64,000 bases of DNA from Haberlea rhodopensis (lineage: Eukaryota > Streptophyta > Magnoliopsida > Lamiales > Gesneriaceae), in assembly GCA_907163345.1 (NCBI GenBank), contig CAJQUN010000225.1, positions 186,001 through 250,000 on the forward strand. Direction: 5' to 3'. Below the pieces are notes generated by a model, which saw nothing but the letters and a program-made list of their open reading frames with translations, was not told the origin of the DNA and made no database searches. Of this stretch, positions 12,401-23,981 are shown one piece after another (positions within the stretch are counted from its first letter, which is position 1; each line of letters opens with the position of its first letter). A program made the translations under genes and the position numbers.

Positions 12401-13179
12401 CGAGCATCTTGCCATCTACCACTGAATCTGGAAGATGATGTGTTTCCCTTTGGCTTAAAATGGTCGCCCCTTGGTTTCAAGTTTTCAGGGGTCGGCCTCT
12501 GTAATGGTGATGGAGGCGGTGCCACAGTCGGATATGCACCCACTCCTAACTCTGCCAGTTCAGCTCGTGCTAGGGCATCATCAAAACAAGTAGGGTCATA
12601 AGTGATCACCCTATCATACAACTCCGGCCTCAAGCCTTTCATGAAATTCCTCATCTTTGCTTGGGTGCTAGAGGCGATATGAGGCACATATCGAAGTAAG
12701 GAACAGTACTGGAGGGCATAGTCGGATACCGGCATAGTACCTTGCCTCAAGCTAGTGAATTCATCCTCTTTAGCCTGCCGTGCCGCTGCTGAGAAGTACC
12801 GGGTCAGAAATCGAGTTCTAAACAGCTTCCAGTTTATTTCCTGACCCTGAGCTTCTTGTTCAATCACTGTGGTCTTCCACCACATCAACGCCTTTTTGGC
12901 CAATTGAAATTCTGCTAGCCGTATCCAAGCTGTCTTTGCGCACGGGGCAGCTACAAATATCTGCTCCAACCTCTCTAGCCATTCCTCGGCCTTCTCCCCT
13001 GTTTCAGTCCCTTCAAAAGTCGGGGGTCGATATGCTAGAAATTGAGTCAAACTCAGTTCTCCCGGCAATAACTGTTGTTCCGACGGCTCTTCGCCCAAGG
13101 CTGGCGGCGGTAGGGGATTTGTGTGCCTAGCACTAGCATTTACACTTATTGCATCACCAACATCCACATTTGCTGCCAT
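9425..13179 (-). pseudogene. Element B gag-pol, N-terminal and central part, frameshifted
   Basis: Minus-strand ATG is at 13179. Gag, CCHC knuckle, Asp-Thr-Gly protease and the start of reverse transcriptase run in one frame to about 11270, where a 1-nt loss gives a TAG after Lys-Ala-Thr-Val. RT with Phe-Ile-Asp-Asp and RNase H follow in a second frame to about 9990, where one G is lost after Ser-Leu-Arg-Leu. The HHCC and first integrase motifs follow in a third frame up to the A insertion at 9425. The protein continues at 612-1. Compared with A there are scattered replacements, such as Cys to Tyr changes near the protease. Confidence 0.95.
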
Positions 13180-13352
13180 ACTGCAACACAAGGATTAACA
13201 ACAATATCCAAAAACAATTCACATAATACATCGTTAGAAAACCATAACATGTTAGCATAACAGTCACATACTTCATATGCGCACACATGTTTAAAAGATA
13301 GATGCCTAGCCAACTTATTGCTAAGGCTACCCTTCACTCGTTCCCGGGTTCT

Positions 13353-13373
13353 CTAACCACTGCTCTGATACCA
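13353..13373 (-). other. Primer-binding site of element B (tRNA-iMet)
   Basis: The minus strand reads TGGTATCAGAGCAGTGG, an exact initiator-Met tRNA match, 4 bp inside the LTR that ends at 13378. Confidence 0.94.
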
Positions 13374-13377
13374 CTAA

Positions 13378-15281
13378 TGTAAGGACCCTAAACCTTAACA
13401 GTGAATTCAAGATATAAATAGGGCTAAATATGTATTAAGGACATCTTAGGGTTCTGGTTTGATGTGAGCTCAATTAGGTTACAGGCCAAAATAAAACTTC
13501 AACAATTATTCAGTTACATTCCCAATCATGAATGTTTAAGTGATAGCATTAGACTACTTCCAGAGTAGAGACTATCCAAAATTTCCTGTACTCTATCTTC
13601 ATTTATGCTTTCAACAGCTCACGGTTCAACCGACCCTCAGCCCCCTTGGATTCAAAAGCGTACCTACAGGAACAACTCACCATGAGCATATAGATATATA
13701 TTATCACTTAACACAATTCAACTTAATACAATAATTAAGCGTATAAAACGATTAATTGATATGCTCCTTGATTACCACATTAGCACATTTCATTGTCGTT
13801 CCTGTTTCACAAGCTTATGCACAAAATCATTAGTTCACGATATAATGATCCATAACGCGTTTCTAATTATAACCACAATATTTCACTTTAACCACTAGAA
13901 TTGTGACGGTTCCGGTCCCAATACAACAGCGGAATTTTAGGACCCCTCGCTTTGACATATAGCGGCATCATATGATATCCCTCGCTTCGACAATGACAGC
14001 GGCATGTTACCTCGCTTAGACATGACAGCGGCAAATATCACATTACCATCGCTTCATATGACAGCGGCAAGTACCTCCCTCGCTCGGAGATAAAGGCTAC
14101 CGGGACATTCATCAATTCCATCACATTAATCAAACACAATAGTTGATTCCATTATCACAGTAAATCACAGTCATTCACATATACCATCACGTATAAGGAT
14201 TCACTATCCACAATATACATAATCAAAGGTATGGCACGTTTTACCGTCCGATGCTCGTACGTCTCACTACGTACCTTGGTTCCAAAAGTGGAGATATTGT
14301 GGACTTTATCTCCTAGGCTGTGTGGCTACCTGGGATGGTTCTACATAATCACATGAATCCATATTAGAAACCAATAAATGAACCATTATCAAAAACATCA
14401 CCATATAGAACAAAATCCCAAAAATCCATAATTTATGCCTTGCGATCGATCGGTCCTAAGCCCCGATCGATCGCCAAGTCAAGAAAAATAAGCATCCAGG
14501 TACTGCCTCCACCGATCGATCGAGCCGTTTTACCGATCGATCGAGACATCACACCGATCGATCGGTAAAAATCGACGATCGATCGGTAAGCTCATTTCAC
14601 GCCTTGTTCAGGCTCTGCCTTGCTCGATCGATCGGACCCATTTCCCGATCGATCGAGAAGTCCTGTTTCTGCGAGAAACTTCCCTGAATGAGCTTCCCTC
14701 AACACATACACTCATGAACAACCAAGAACAACTACTAAGCTCAACATATAACCACAAAACAACATGGAAATGCATCCCCCAAGTATAAACAACATGATGG
14801 AACAAGATCCACCCCTTTTAACCTCAAAAATAAGCCTCAAAACTAACCACAACTCAACAAAACTCTACCAAAATGGAAGCTTACCACTTAAGCTCCAAGT
14901 TTTTAGCAAGAGAGCACAAAAAAGCTCCTTTTTCAAAGCTTACTCCTCTCCTCTAGATGCAGAAACGAAAATGGAGTTCTAAGATGAGGGAGAGGGATTT
15001 GGGACATAAAGTTGATAGCAAGGGGGGTGATGGGATGTAAAGATGTGAGCAAGTGGCTCCTTATCAGCTTTGAAATAAATAAAATGTGTATCATAATATA
15101 AGCATGATATGTAGAATACTTCAACATGATATTTTAAAAGTATTTCACCACAATGCACCACAATTGCCATTAAAATCATGCTTTACCAAAACTACAACCC
15201 AACACGTTATCTAATTATCACCAATGTCACATAAACATAATTAACGCCCAAATTGTAATTAATTATCTCGGGGATATCACA
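13378..15281 (-). repeat. 5' LTR of element B
   Basis: On the minus strand it runs from TGTGATATCCCC (15281) to CCTTACA (13378), 1904 bp. It is more diverged from the A LTRs than they are from each other. It keeps the GTACGT/ACGTAC repeat (14251-14275), the bulged hairpins (about 13942-14078) and the palindrome array (14442-14656). The flank at 15282 begins AATTT; the matching duplicate lies left of the window. Confidence 0.95.
14442..14656. repeat. CGATCGATCG palindrome array (B LTR)
   Basis: About eight palindromes sit at the same place as in the A LTR, with spacers that have drifted (some units now end CGAG in place of CGGT). Confidence 0.94.
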
Positions 15282-15649
15282 AATTTCGAATTCCATGATT
15301 GTTGTGTTTGTGTATTAGACCGATCACCTAATATTCAATTACATAATCGATAGTTTGTTAAGAAACAACTAAGATCAATAATTAACCGGCTGTAGGTGTT
15401 GTTGAATTCTTAGGAGAAACGGTTGAGTAATCAATTTTAACGGCTGTAGTTTTCATTGATTAGATTTATCAAACTCATTAGTTTTGAAACTATCATTGAT
15501 TTAATCATTAACGGCTGTAGTGGTGATTAGAGATTTGGTAAGGGTTGAATTGAATGCTGTTTTCTCTTTGACTACGAATAAGATGAGTAGGAATTGAATT
15601 TCCAATCGATAGATAATTGAAAGAATTCGAATGTTTTGATTTGATGACA
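15282..15649 (+). repeat. 5' LTR remnant of element C
   Basis: It is nearly identical to 20287-20650 of the 3' LTR but stops at TTTGATTTGAT, 280 bp short of the LTR end. The left break is the element B insertion; the right break is a deletion that joins directly to the gag start. Confidence 0.93.
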
Positions 15650-15651
15650 AC

Positions 15652-18002
15652 ATGGCTGCAAATCAAAGCTTGAGGCAGCTCGCAAATCCTAACTTGGATC
15701 AACAACCGCTCTGCATCAGTTTCCCTGCTCTGGCCAATAACGTAAATTTCGAACTCAAATCTGGTTTAATTCACTTATTGCCATCTTTTCATGGTCTTGC
15801 AGGTGAAAACCCACATAAGCATCTGATGGAGTTCCACGTGGTGTGCACTACCATGAAGCCAACCGGAATCACTGAGGATCAAATAAAGCTAAGAGCATTC
15901 CCATTTTCTTTAAAGGATGCTGCAAAAGACTGGCTCTTCTACTTACCATCCGGATCGATCACCACGTGGACTGACTTACAAAGAGTATTCCTAGAAAAGT
16001 ACTTCCCTGCTTCAAGGGCAACGAACTTGAGGAAAGAGATATATGGTGTGAAGCAGCTCTACGAGGAATCACTACACAAGTACTGGGAGAGATTCAAGAA
16101 GTTGTGCGCAAGTTGTCCACAACACCAGATAAGTGAACACCTTCTCATCCAATACTTTTATGAAGGTTTACTTTCTTCTGACAGGAACTTAGTGGATGCG
16201 GCAAGCGGAGGAGCATTTATAGATAAAACAGCGGAGGAAGCTAGAAGGTTGATAGCTAACATGGCGGCCAACTCCCAACAATTTGGATATGTGCGCCATG
16301 GACAACCGCAAAGAAAAGAGGTAAACGTATCAAACTTAGAACAACAACTGATAGACCTCACTTTTCTTGTGCTTGGTATGGCAGGTGGAAATGTAGGAAA
16401 GACAAAGCCGTGTGGAATCTGTTTGGCTGCGAACCATTCCACAGACGCATGCCCCTCACTACAAGAGACAACCACGGAGAACGTGAATGCTGCATGAGGA
16501 TTCCCAGGCCCCCCACAAAGGAATTATGACCATCCACCAAACAACTACAATCAAGGGTGGAGGGACCATCCGAACCAAGGCTATGGAAACCCACAGATGC
16601 ACCAACCTCAACCCTACAGACCGCCATATCAGCGACCTCCACCACCGCCAGTGCACCCTCCTTCTGATAGGTTAGAACATAGCATTAAAATTATTGCTGA
16701 AAATAGCTTACAATTTCAACAGGAAACGAGGGCAAGCATCCAGAGCTTGACGACGCAGATGGGACAATTGGCAACTTCAATCAGCAAGATCGAAGCAAGG
16801 ATTTCAAATGGACTGCCATCACAACCAGAGATGAACCCCGGGAAAATGTGAGTGCTATCACAGTGAATGTGAATGAAGATGCAGCTGAAGAAAAGGTGGT
16901 ACTGACGCCATCCCAAAAAGAAGAGATGACAGAGATAGAGACAGATGTTGAAGAGTCAATGCAAGGGGAGGAACCACGAGGTAAGTACCCCAAACTTTCT
17001 GAATATAAAGAACCACCCCCTTTCCCCCAAGCATTGAAGGACAATAGGAAAGGTGCCGGACTCAAAGGACTCTACGAGATGAGTCCACGCTGCAAAGAGC
17101 AAGTTCCATTGCATGAAACCGTGAAAGAGGATCGAAGCAAGGAACACAAGGGGCAGCCCAAGGTCGAGCTCAATGACAATGTTTCGGCGGATAACCAAAG
17201 AAGCATCCCCATTAAATGCAAGGATCCAGGTATGTTCTTTATCCCATGTGAGATTAGTGCGATTAGGATTGAGAAGGCTATGCTCGATTTAGGATCGTCC
17301 ATAAATGTCTTGCCTTACTCAATGTACTCTCAACTGAAGATGGGACCTTTAAAAAGGAATAGCGCAGTTATTCACTTAGCTGATAAATCCACGGTCATAC
17401 CTAAGGGGATAGTAGAGGACGTAGTTGTGCATGTAAAGAACTTGGTCTTCACAGCCGATTTCTATGTCTTAGACATGAGAGATGATGATCCTTCCGGTCT
17501 AATTATTTTAGGGAGACCATTCTTGAAAACATCAAAATCAGTAATCAATATGAATAGCGGTATGATCACATTGGAGTCAAATGGTGAATTTGAAAAATTC
17601 AACATGTATGAAACCATTAAACTTCTTGAGCATTCTAGTTACGCTATTGATGTACATGATGATTATGATTCTGATTTTGATAATGATGAGTTGTGGGAAA
17701 TGGGAAAGGCTACTAATGGCCTTGACGAGAAGAGAGGTATGGATCCTCCTCCTGTGCATACTGTTCATACTATTGCTGCTTTATCTACTCATGATACTGC
17801 TGACCCTCGTATTTCTCAATTGCAGGATCGTACCATTGGAAAGAAGCACCCTCCGGATCGACCAAAGCAAGCAACAAATGCTGGAGGAGTAACAAAGACT
17901 GGGAACGACCACTCAAAGAGCAACAAGCCGAGATACCGAGGAGTGAAGAAGATATTGAGGTGGTTAAGGAAGGATAGAGCAACACTGCATCAACCACCTT
18001 GA
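15652..18002 (+). pseudogene. Element C gag-protease region, one stop and one frameshift
   Basis: The gag domain of the Athila/Tat lineage (Phe-His-Gly-Leu; Phe-Pro-Phe-Ser-Leu-Lys-Asp) runs from 15652 with a CCHC knuckle (C254, C257, H262, C267). A TGA at 16495-16497 interrupts it and the same frame then continues to 16851. Loss of one base near 16839 shifts to the frame of 16848-18002. That frame holds a retropepsin-like segment with Leu-Asp-Leu-Gly-Ser-Ser (Asp codon 17286) and Ile-Leu-Gly-Arg-Pro-Phe. It then ends in a basic tail where relatives would continue into reverse transcriptase. Confidence 0.9.
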
Positions 18003-19412
18003 TAGAGGAATAGCGTCGGGCCACCGACGTTAAACAGAGGCGCTGCTTGGGAGGCAACCCAAGGGGAGTTAGTTTCCCTTTTACCTTTTTATTTTATTGC
18101 TTTTTAGTTGAACTTTTCTTTTCTCTTGTCTTTTTGCCTTACATTGGGGACAATGTAAGATTTAAGTATGGGGGAGGGATTAGTAGTGTGTTATTGCTTT
18201 TCTATTGCAAAAATACAAAAAAAAAATCGAAAAATTTGTAAATTTTGAGCTCATAGTTAGTAATGAACACATGCTTAGAATCACTAGCCCATGATGAAAC
18301 CTAATTGATATCATGCATGCTTTTGAACATAGGTGAATTGTTAACCTTGGAACACTTTGAACTCTAATGCAAAGTGTACTTTAATTTAGTAAGTTGAATA
18401 TTTTGAGCACATTATTGTCATGGCTTGTGAAGTGTGCATAGCTTAGTGAAGATTGTGTGAACTTTGTAATAGTCTTAAGAAGTCTCTAATACATGCTAGA
18501 ACTTAACTACATGCTCTTTGAGGCGTATGTCTAGACTACTTGCAAACATGAAAGTGATATAGGCGATCTTTGATGCGTTTGTGCCTTTCAAGCCTACCAT
18601 GTAAACAAAATCAATCTCTAGTACCCTTTTTGAGCCTTAAAAGTAAAAGAATGGTAGTATGCTAAGCATACTAAAGACCCCCATTCAACATTTCTTGACT
18701 ATCTTATCATCCTACCCTTTAAGCCTAAATGTGATTTTAATCCATACCTTTTAAGGGAGTATGATGTATTTCATTCAAATGCACTTGGGAATCATTGAAG
18801 TATATTTGTGAGCTTAATTGTCAAAAGAATGGAATGCATGAAAGAAAAAGGGGTGCCTTGAAAAAATAGATAAAAATATGACTCCAAGGGGAGCCAAGGC
18901 ACAAAAGAAGCAAAGTGTTGAAATAAACCTTGTGAAAAAGAACAAAGTTGAAAAATTCATACAAGAATAGAAGCTTTTAGTGTGCATTTCATCATACTCT
19001 CTTGTTTGAATATCCTTACCCTTTCTTTCATAAGACAATACCTAGGCCAAGCTACAAGCTAATAAAGACCTACTTGATTTATGTTTGCAAAGTAGCTAAG
19101 ATAGTGGAGAAGAGTGTGCAAGTGAGCTTATACTTGTGTTAGTGTATGACTTGAACTATTATGGCTTTGCATATTTTGGATCTATAATTTGTACACAACA
19201 CTTGTTTATGACCACACACACACGTTCACTACTTCGTTGGGTACGAAATGTTTAGGGATTGAACTTGTTTCACTGTTAATTTTTCACCGCCGTTCATTAT
19301 TATGCATGTTAAAATTGTTGAGGCATTAAAGTGAGAACAAGTTGCTTTGTTATGAACCTATGAGCCAACCAAAAATATTATAGTTTTGTTTGTTTACTCG
19401 AGGTCGAGTAAA
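18003..19412 (+). other. Element C 3' non-coding region with three perfect hairpins and an internal polypurine tract
   Basis: It opens with three perfect inverted repeats: CGTCGG/CCGACG (18014-18029, loop GCCA), CTTGGG/CCCAAG (18046-18063) and TTACATTG/CAATGTAA (18139-18158, loop GGGA). A polypurine-tract-like AAGTATGGGGGAGGG follows near 18163-18177. The remaining approximately 1.2 kb is AT-rich with no convincing ORF. Confidence 0.8.
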
Positions 19413-19431
19413 GAGTAAGTATGGGGGAGTT
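19413..19431 (+). other. Polypurine tract of element C
   Basis: AGTAAGTATGGGGGAGTT abuts the LTR start TGATGTGACTAG. It nearly repeats the internal tract at 18163-18177. Confidence 0.85.
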
Positions 19432-20931
19432 TGATGTGACTAGAAATAGACACATCTTTAGTGCTTAATTGTCTACGATTTGGTAGGTTTTGATGGATAA
19501 ATTGAAACGTACGCTACCTAATCGTATATTTGTGTAATTGTAGGTACAATCGAAGAAAACGAGCTAAAAATGATGTGTAAAGACCGATAAGAGACATGGA
19601 CATGACAAGGACTCAAAGTTGATCAAGAAAAGGGCAAAAATGTAATTTTGAAGGAGGAGATCGATTGCCACAAAGAGGAGATCGATCGCCTATGGACAGA
19701 AACATTTTCATCAAATTTGAAGAGTCAGCGATCGATCGCGAAGAAGTGGCGATCGATCGCCAAAGTCTACTGGAGCTCGGCGATCTATCGCCACTTTATA
19801 GCGATCGATCGCCTCAAGGGTTTTTCCGGAAAAAAAAATAATGCAGCGATCGATCGCCACATTCAAGGAGATCGATCGCCGAAGAGTCCGAAAATTAGGA
19901 AATTAGGTCTTTTACCATGTTTAGAAGATTGTAACCTATTTTATCAGCCACCAACCCCCATAACTCGAGATTATTCAGTTCTTAGGCATATGATTCCAGA
20001 CTTTAGAATATTTTTAGGTTTTTAGATTAATTTCTTTCAAGTTTTCTTCAAGAACAACGAAGAACGGAACCGGAATCGACAAGCCGGAATCGTGATTTAT
20101 ATTAGTAATTTCTTTTCCTTTATTTATTTAATGTTTTCCATCGAATTTTTATTGTTTTTAGATTTAATTATGCTAGGCTAAAACTCTTAGATTCTTGTTT
20201 GAAGGGATACCTGCTTTTGGAATTGAACCTTTTATGAGAATTTGGTTTGATTGTTGAATTAGATTTCGATTTCAATTTGTTTCTCAAATTTCGAATTCCA
20301 TGATTGTTGTGTTTGTGTATTAGACCGATCACCTAATATTCAATTACATAATCGATAGTTTGTTAAGAAACAACTAAGATCAATAATTAACCGGCTGTAG
20401 GTGTTGTTGAATTCTTAGGAGAAACGGTTGTGTAATCAATTTTAACGGCTGTAGTTTTCATTGATTAGATTTATCGAACTCATTAGTTTTGAAACTATCA
20501 TTGATTTAATCATTAACGGCTGTAGTGGTGATTAGAGATTTGGTAAGGGTTGAATTGAATGCTGTTTTCTCTTTGACTACGAATAAGATGAGTAGGAATT
20601 GAATTTCCAATCGATAGATAATTGAAAGAATTCGAATGTTTTGATTTGATTACTAAAAGATAATCTTCCAAAAGTACGGTTACCTGGAAACCAAGAATCG
20701 CTTCACTCTCATAAGTTTAAATCATCTTAGTTAATCTCGTTAATTAGTTTAATTATAGAATTTGCTTAGTAGTAATCATTCATCCTAAAACCCCTTTTGT
20801 TCCTATTCGTTTTTGACACGAAATAAATTTACCTTCCCTGTGAGATCGATCCCTACTTCCAATACTACATATTTTTGTCATTAACTGAAGAAGGGTTAAT
20901 TTGGGCGTACACGATAAGCGCTACCATATCA
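19432..20931 (+). repeat. 3' LTR of element C
   Basis: 1500 bp from TGATGTGACTAG to ACCATATCA. The last part (TTTGGGCGTACACGATAAGC and what follows) is the usual LTR ending of this lineage just before the TGGCGCCG-type primer site. It carries a CGATCGATCG palindrome array at 19658-19880. Confidence 0.9.
19658..19880. repeat. CGATCGATCG palindrome array (C LTR)
   Basis: Eight copies of GATCGATCGC or its palindromic form GCGATCGATCGC. Neighbouring pairs are separated by 9-bp spacers, a 21-bp period like that in the A LTR. This LTR otherwise shows no likeness to A. Confidence 0.93.
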
Positions 20932-20998
20932 TCCAGGAAAAAGTATGAAAAATGGGAAGAAATTACAGCTAAAAACACTCAAAATCTAAGCCTATCAT
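20932..20998. other. Unassigned 67-bp spacer
   Basis: This AT-rich sequence between the end of the C LTR and a copia LTR fragment is either original target DNA or filler. I recognise nothing in it. Confidence 0.5.
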
Positions 20999-21470
20999 TT
21001 ACCCTGTTACAGGTAACGTTTGACAATATCAAGATACATGACTCCTTATGTTGGGATCTCTGGTGATCTCAAGTCGTAAGGATTACATACATTATTATCA
21101 CTATGAGAATTGCTTATGACGTTCATATAACTATCCATGTAGCATTCTCATGGTGGGTCTGTCCAGTAAATCGTTCTCTAACATGCGCCCATGTGTTGAT
21201 TTGATATCTCATATCTATGAACAATTCATCAATCAAAACATACTAGTCTCAATGCATTATCATTATCCCGATTCATGATAATACTTGACTAGGGACAATC
21301 TCTAAGAACAATACAATATTATTCTAAGGACATTAACTTATATATTAATTCATATTACACAGATACACGAATAATATATAATAATGAATTGCCATTAACA
21401 AAATCATAATACATTGTATGTCATAAACAATCATCTAATGAGTTGTCTTAGGGCACATCCCAACTGAAGC
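20999..21470 (-). repeat. Copia LTR fragment of the D/E family
   Basis: It matches 43268-43730 of the D LTR, from the conserved ACCCTGTTAC to the LTR tip, and lacks only the last base. It covers about the first third of the LTR in minus orientation. The rest and any internal part are absent. Confidence 0.9.
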
Positions 21471-22157
21471 ACCTCCAATCCATAGCTCGAGCTCAACTCC
21501 AAAGCCCTCGATGCACCTTTTTACCTGCCCCAACAGAGACAGCCCCCACACGGGGTGAGCATACCAATGTCTCAAATCCAATAGCACAATATTACAATTC
21601 ATAAATTACACAATGTAAGTGCCATGAATATTAAAAGTCACTCCGTGGATGACATCATCCTCATCCCGAATCCCCTGTGTTGTTCCTGTTCTCAAAATAA
21701 CCCAAACCGTCAAATTCCCAAATGCCAGTTAATCATTACATTGATTAACTAAATCCCACATACCAGTACCATAATCAATGATATCAAATCATTAAACAAT
21801 GACTGCAGGCATTCCATATATCTCACTTTCTATTCCGTCGCTCGCTCTACAATAGCGGCGTCATAATCGATGTTCGTTCAACGGCGATAACATCCCAATC
21901 ATTGCTCGCTCAAAAGCGGCACCATATAATTCCCAAAGCATATCAAGTGATTACAACAACCATATATTATTCATTCACAACAATTGCAATACTATCACGC
22001 ATGCTCAACAGCAGTGGCGTCATAACCGATGTTTGCTCAAAGGAGACAACATCCTCATTGCTCGCTCAAAAGCGGCACCATATAATTCCTAATGTCAATC
22101 CATTTATTGCAATATAATGTACCATGCATTCAACAGTTGCAATTATATAAAAGGGCT

Positions 22158-22179
22158 ATGCTCGTACGTTATACGTACC
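22158..22179 (-). other. GTACGT/ACGTAC inverted repeat with GAGCAT (K LTR)
   Basis: Minus strand. The loop is only 3 nt here, the shortest in the window. Confidence 0.75.
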
Positions 22180-22408
22180 GTATAGTTCCGTAGTTCGAAT
22201 CCAACATTGCCTTGGTCCCGTGACCGATGAATTATGTACTAAACACAATTAATAATCCACAATTAAAATCAAGCATGCAACCACGCACCCAAGCACGTTC
22301 ACAATCCCCAATTATATCGTCATCCATGACGATTAACCTTTTAAAAGACCTCGGGCGAAGCAAGCATCGAAAACTCAACACGAAATAATTCCCCAAAAAC
22401 AGGCACTG

Positions 22409-22692
22409 GCGATCGATCGCTTCATCCCAGGCGATCGATCGCCTCTCAAAATAAACACAGGCGATCGATCGCTCCATTCCAGGCAATCGGTCGCCTCTTA
22501 GTGTATTTGGCTACTGCATCATGGCGATCGATCACTTCCTTTAAGGCGGTCGATCGCCTCACAATTCAAAATGCCCACTGCCCCTTGGCGATCGATCGCT
22601 TCATTTGAGGCGGTCGATCACCTCACTATTCATCTTCCCCAAAATTTCACCAACGTCGCGGCGATCGATCACCCCGCCCTAGGGATCGATCC
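22409..22692. repeat. CGATCGATCG palindrome array (K LTR)
   Basis: About ten full or decayed GCGATCGATCGC units. The first pair is 22 bp apart. Several decayed units read CGGTCGATCG or CGATCGATCA. Confidence 0.92.
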
Positions 22693-23407
22693 CTTCGACC
22701 TGTATCAGCCAAAAATGGCGTTTTCTTGCAAAATTTTCCCCAACAACAGTCCTCACACCCCATACAACATATATCCTTAACAAGGGGCTATAAATAAACC
22801 CAAAAACACAACCACCCAAAAATATTAAAAAACCAATTTCTCAAACCCTACTCAAATCCTTTCCAAACACCACAATAATACTATCAAATCGAAGATAAAT
22901 GCGAGGGGATGGATAATACCTTATTATCTTCGAGAAATTCGGCTCCCAAGTCGAGCCTCCATCGATTTTTCATCAAGGGAGAAAAGAGGGAAGGGTTGGG
23001 GAAATGGGGGAGCGCTGGTGAGAGTGAGAGAAATGAGATCCAAATGATCAAACACCGAGTCCACTTGGTATATATAGTACCAAAACTCCAAAATCTCAAG
23101 TCCTCCACAAATATATCATGACTCATTAAAAGTCATCTGTTTTCAATAATCATCTCTCCAACCTCAATTTCCAATACCAGCCCCAATACAAAGTACTCCA
23201 GACACCAGATCCCACCAAAGACCAAATTCCAAGGTTATCACCATGATGAGAATAAAATCTCATCCCTTGGATCCAACGACTCCAAATATCTGATTTAAAA
23301 TCCTCAGGAGTCCTAATACCGCAATTAATTCATAACTGCTACAATTAAAAATCCATAAAGGATCATTATCACCCCGGGATTAACATCAATAATTCCCGGG
23401 CATCACA

Positions 23408-23981
23408 ATTATATCCCAATAATAAAATTTCATCCTCGAAATTTGCACGGCGTACTCCATGTATCGCCGAGACCACACACTCCAAATGGATCTACATCGT
23501 CGAATCATGAACATATCATGAACGACATTCCAACCGCGAGGACACCGACCTCGCATGAAAACCCGGAATGGAGTAAACCCCCCCAAACCATCAAAAACTC
23601 AAAGAAAGACATCAGCATTCCTCGATGCTAACCATCTCAAAAGCAGTCAGCCAACCATAACTGCTAATCAAACAAATCATTCGTCATTCCAAAATAGATA
23701 TCGCCTCAATGATATCTCTAAGTACACTATATTTTACTTATACCAAATCCGGTTTCCGCTCTCCATTCCATCTCCATCAAAGGAGTTTGCACCACCTTGC
23801 AACACGGATCGGGGAACTCAAGGCCACCGATCTACACAAAATACATCTCCAAAGATGTCTACGTCCTTATGTTTCCAAGAAACCACATCTTGGTCCAAAC
23901 ACAACATTGAGACTCCACAAGGTCTCAGTTCCCATAGAGAACATGCAAGAAAAAAAAAATCAATTGCATTCTCACGACCTG
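23408..23981 (-). pseudogene. Decayed 3' internal end of element K
   Basis: Directly upstream of the K LTR (minus strand) is the TTCGAGGATGAAATTTTATT signature. This normally lies between the pol end and the polypurine tract of chromovirus-like elements. No intact polyprotein frame remains. The left of element H cuts it at 23982. Confidence 0.6.

Larger units (their letters stand above)
1..15281 (-). mobile_element. Element B: Ty3/gypsy chromovirus-like retrotransposon (Tekay/Del type), interrupted by element A
   Basis: Read on the minus strand it has a 5' LTR (15281-13378), a tRNA-iMet primer site, a gag-pol region (13179-9425, resuming at 612-1) and then leaves the window, so its chromodomain end and 3' LTR are not seen. 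Element A is inserted in the integrase and duplicated GCTCT (608-612 and 9425-9429). B lies in the 5' LTR of element C. Two frameshifts (near 11270 and 9990) make it non-coding as it stands. Its protein fragments are close to those of A throughout, so A and B belong to one family. Confidence 0.93.
15282..20931 (+). mobile_element. Element C: Athila/Tat-type gypsy element with gag-protease only (non-autonomous)
   Basis: A 5' LTR remnant (15282-15649, matching 20287-20650), a gag-protease region, about 1.4 kb of non-coding 3' DNA, a polypurine tract and a complete 3' LTR are visible. No reverse transcriptase, RNase H or integrase is present. The 5' LTR end, primer site and leader are missing, so LTR sequence runs straight into gag. 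The left LTR half lies beyond element B, outside the window. Confidence 0.9.
21471..23407 (-). repeat. LTR of gypsy element K (truncated at its 3' end)
   Basis: Minus orientation. It starts TGTGATGCCCGGG at 23407 and is cut at 21471 by the copia fragment. It shares with LTRs G and H the TGTGATG start, the CACCCCGTGTGGGGGCTGTC block (near 21540-21560) and the GTACG/CGTAC repeat (22158-22179). It also holds bulged hairpins (21839-21860, 21903-21921, 22059-22077), a palindrome array (22409-22692) and a TATATATA promoter candidate on the minus strand near 23069-23078. Confidence 0.85.

Noticed and set aside
22909..23126. 70-80-codon ORFs on both strands inside LTR K
   Set aside because: They lie just downstream of the likely LTR start, overlap each other on opposite strands and show no domain.
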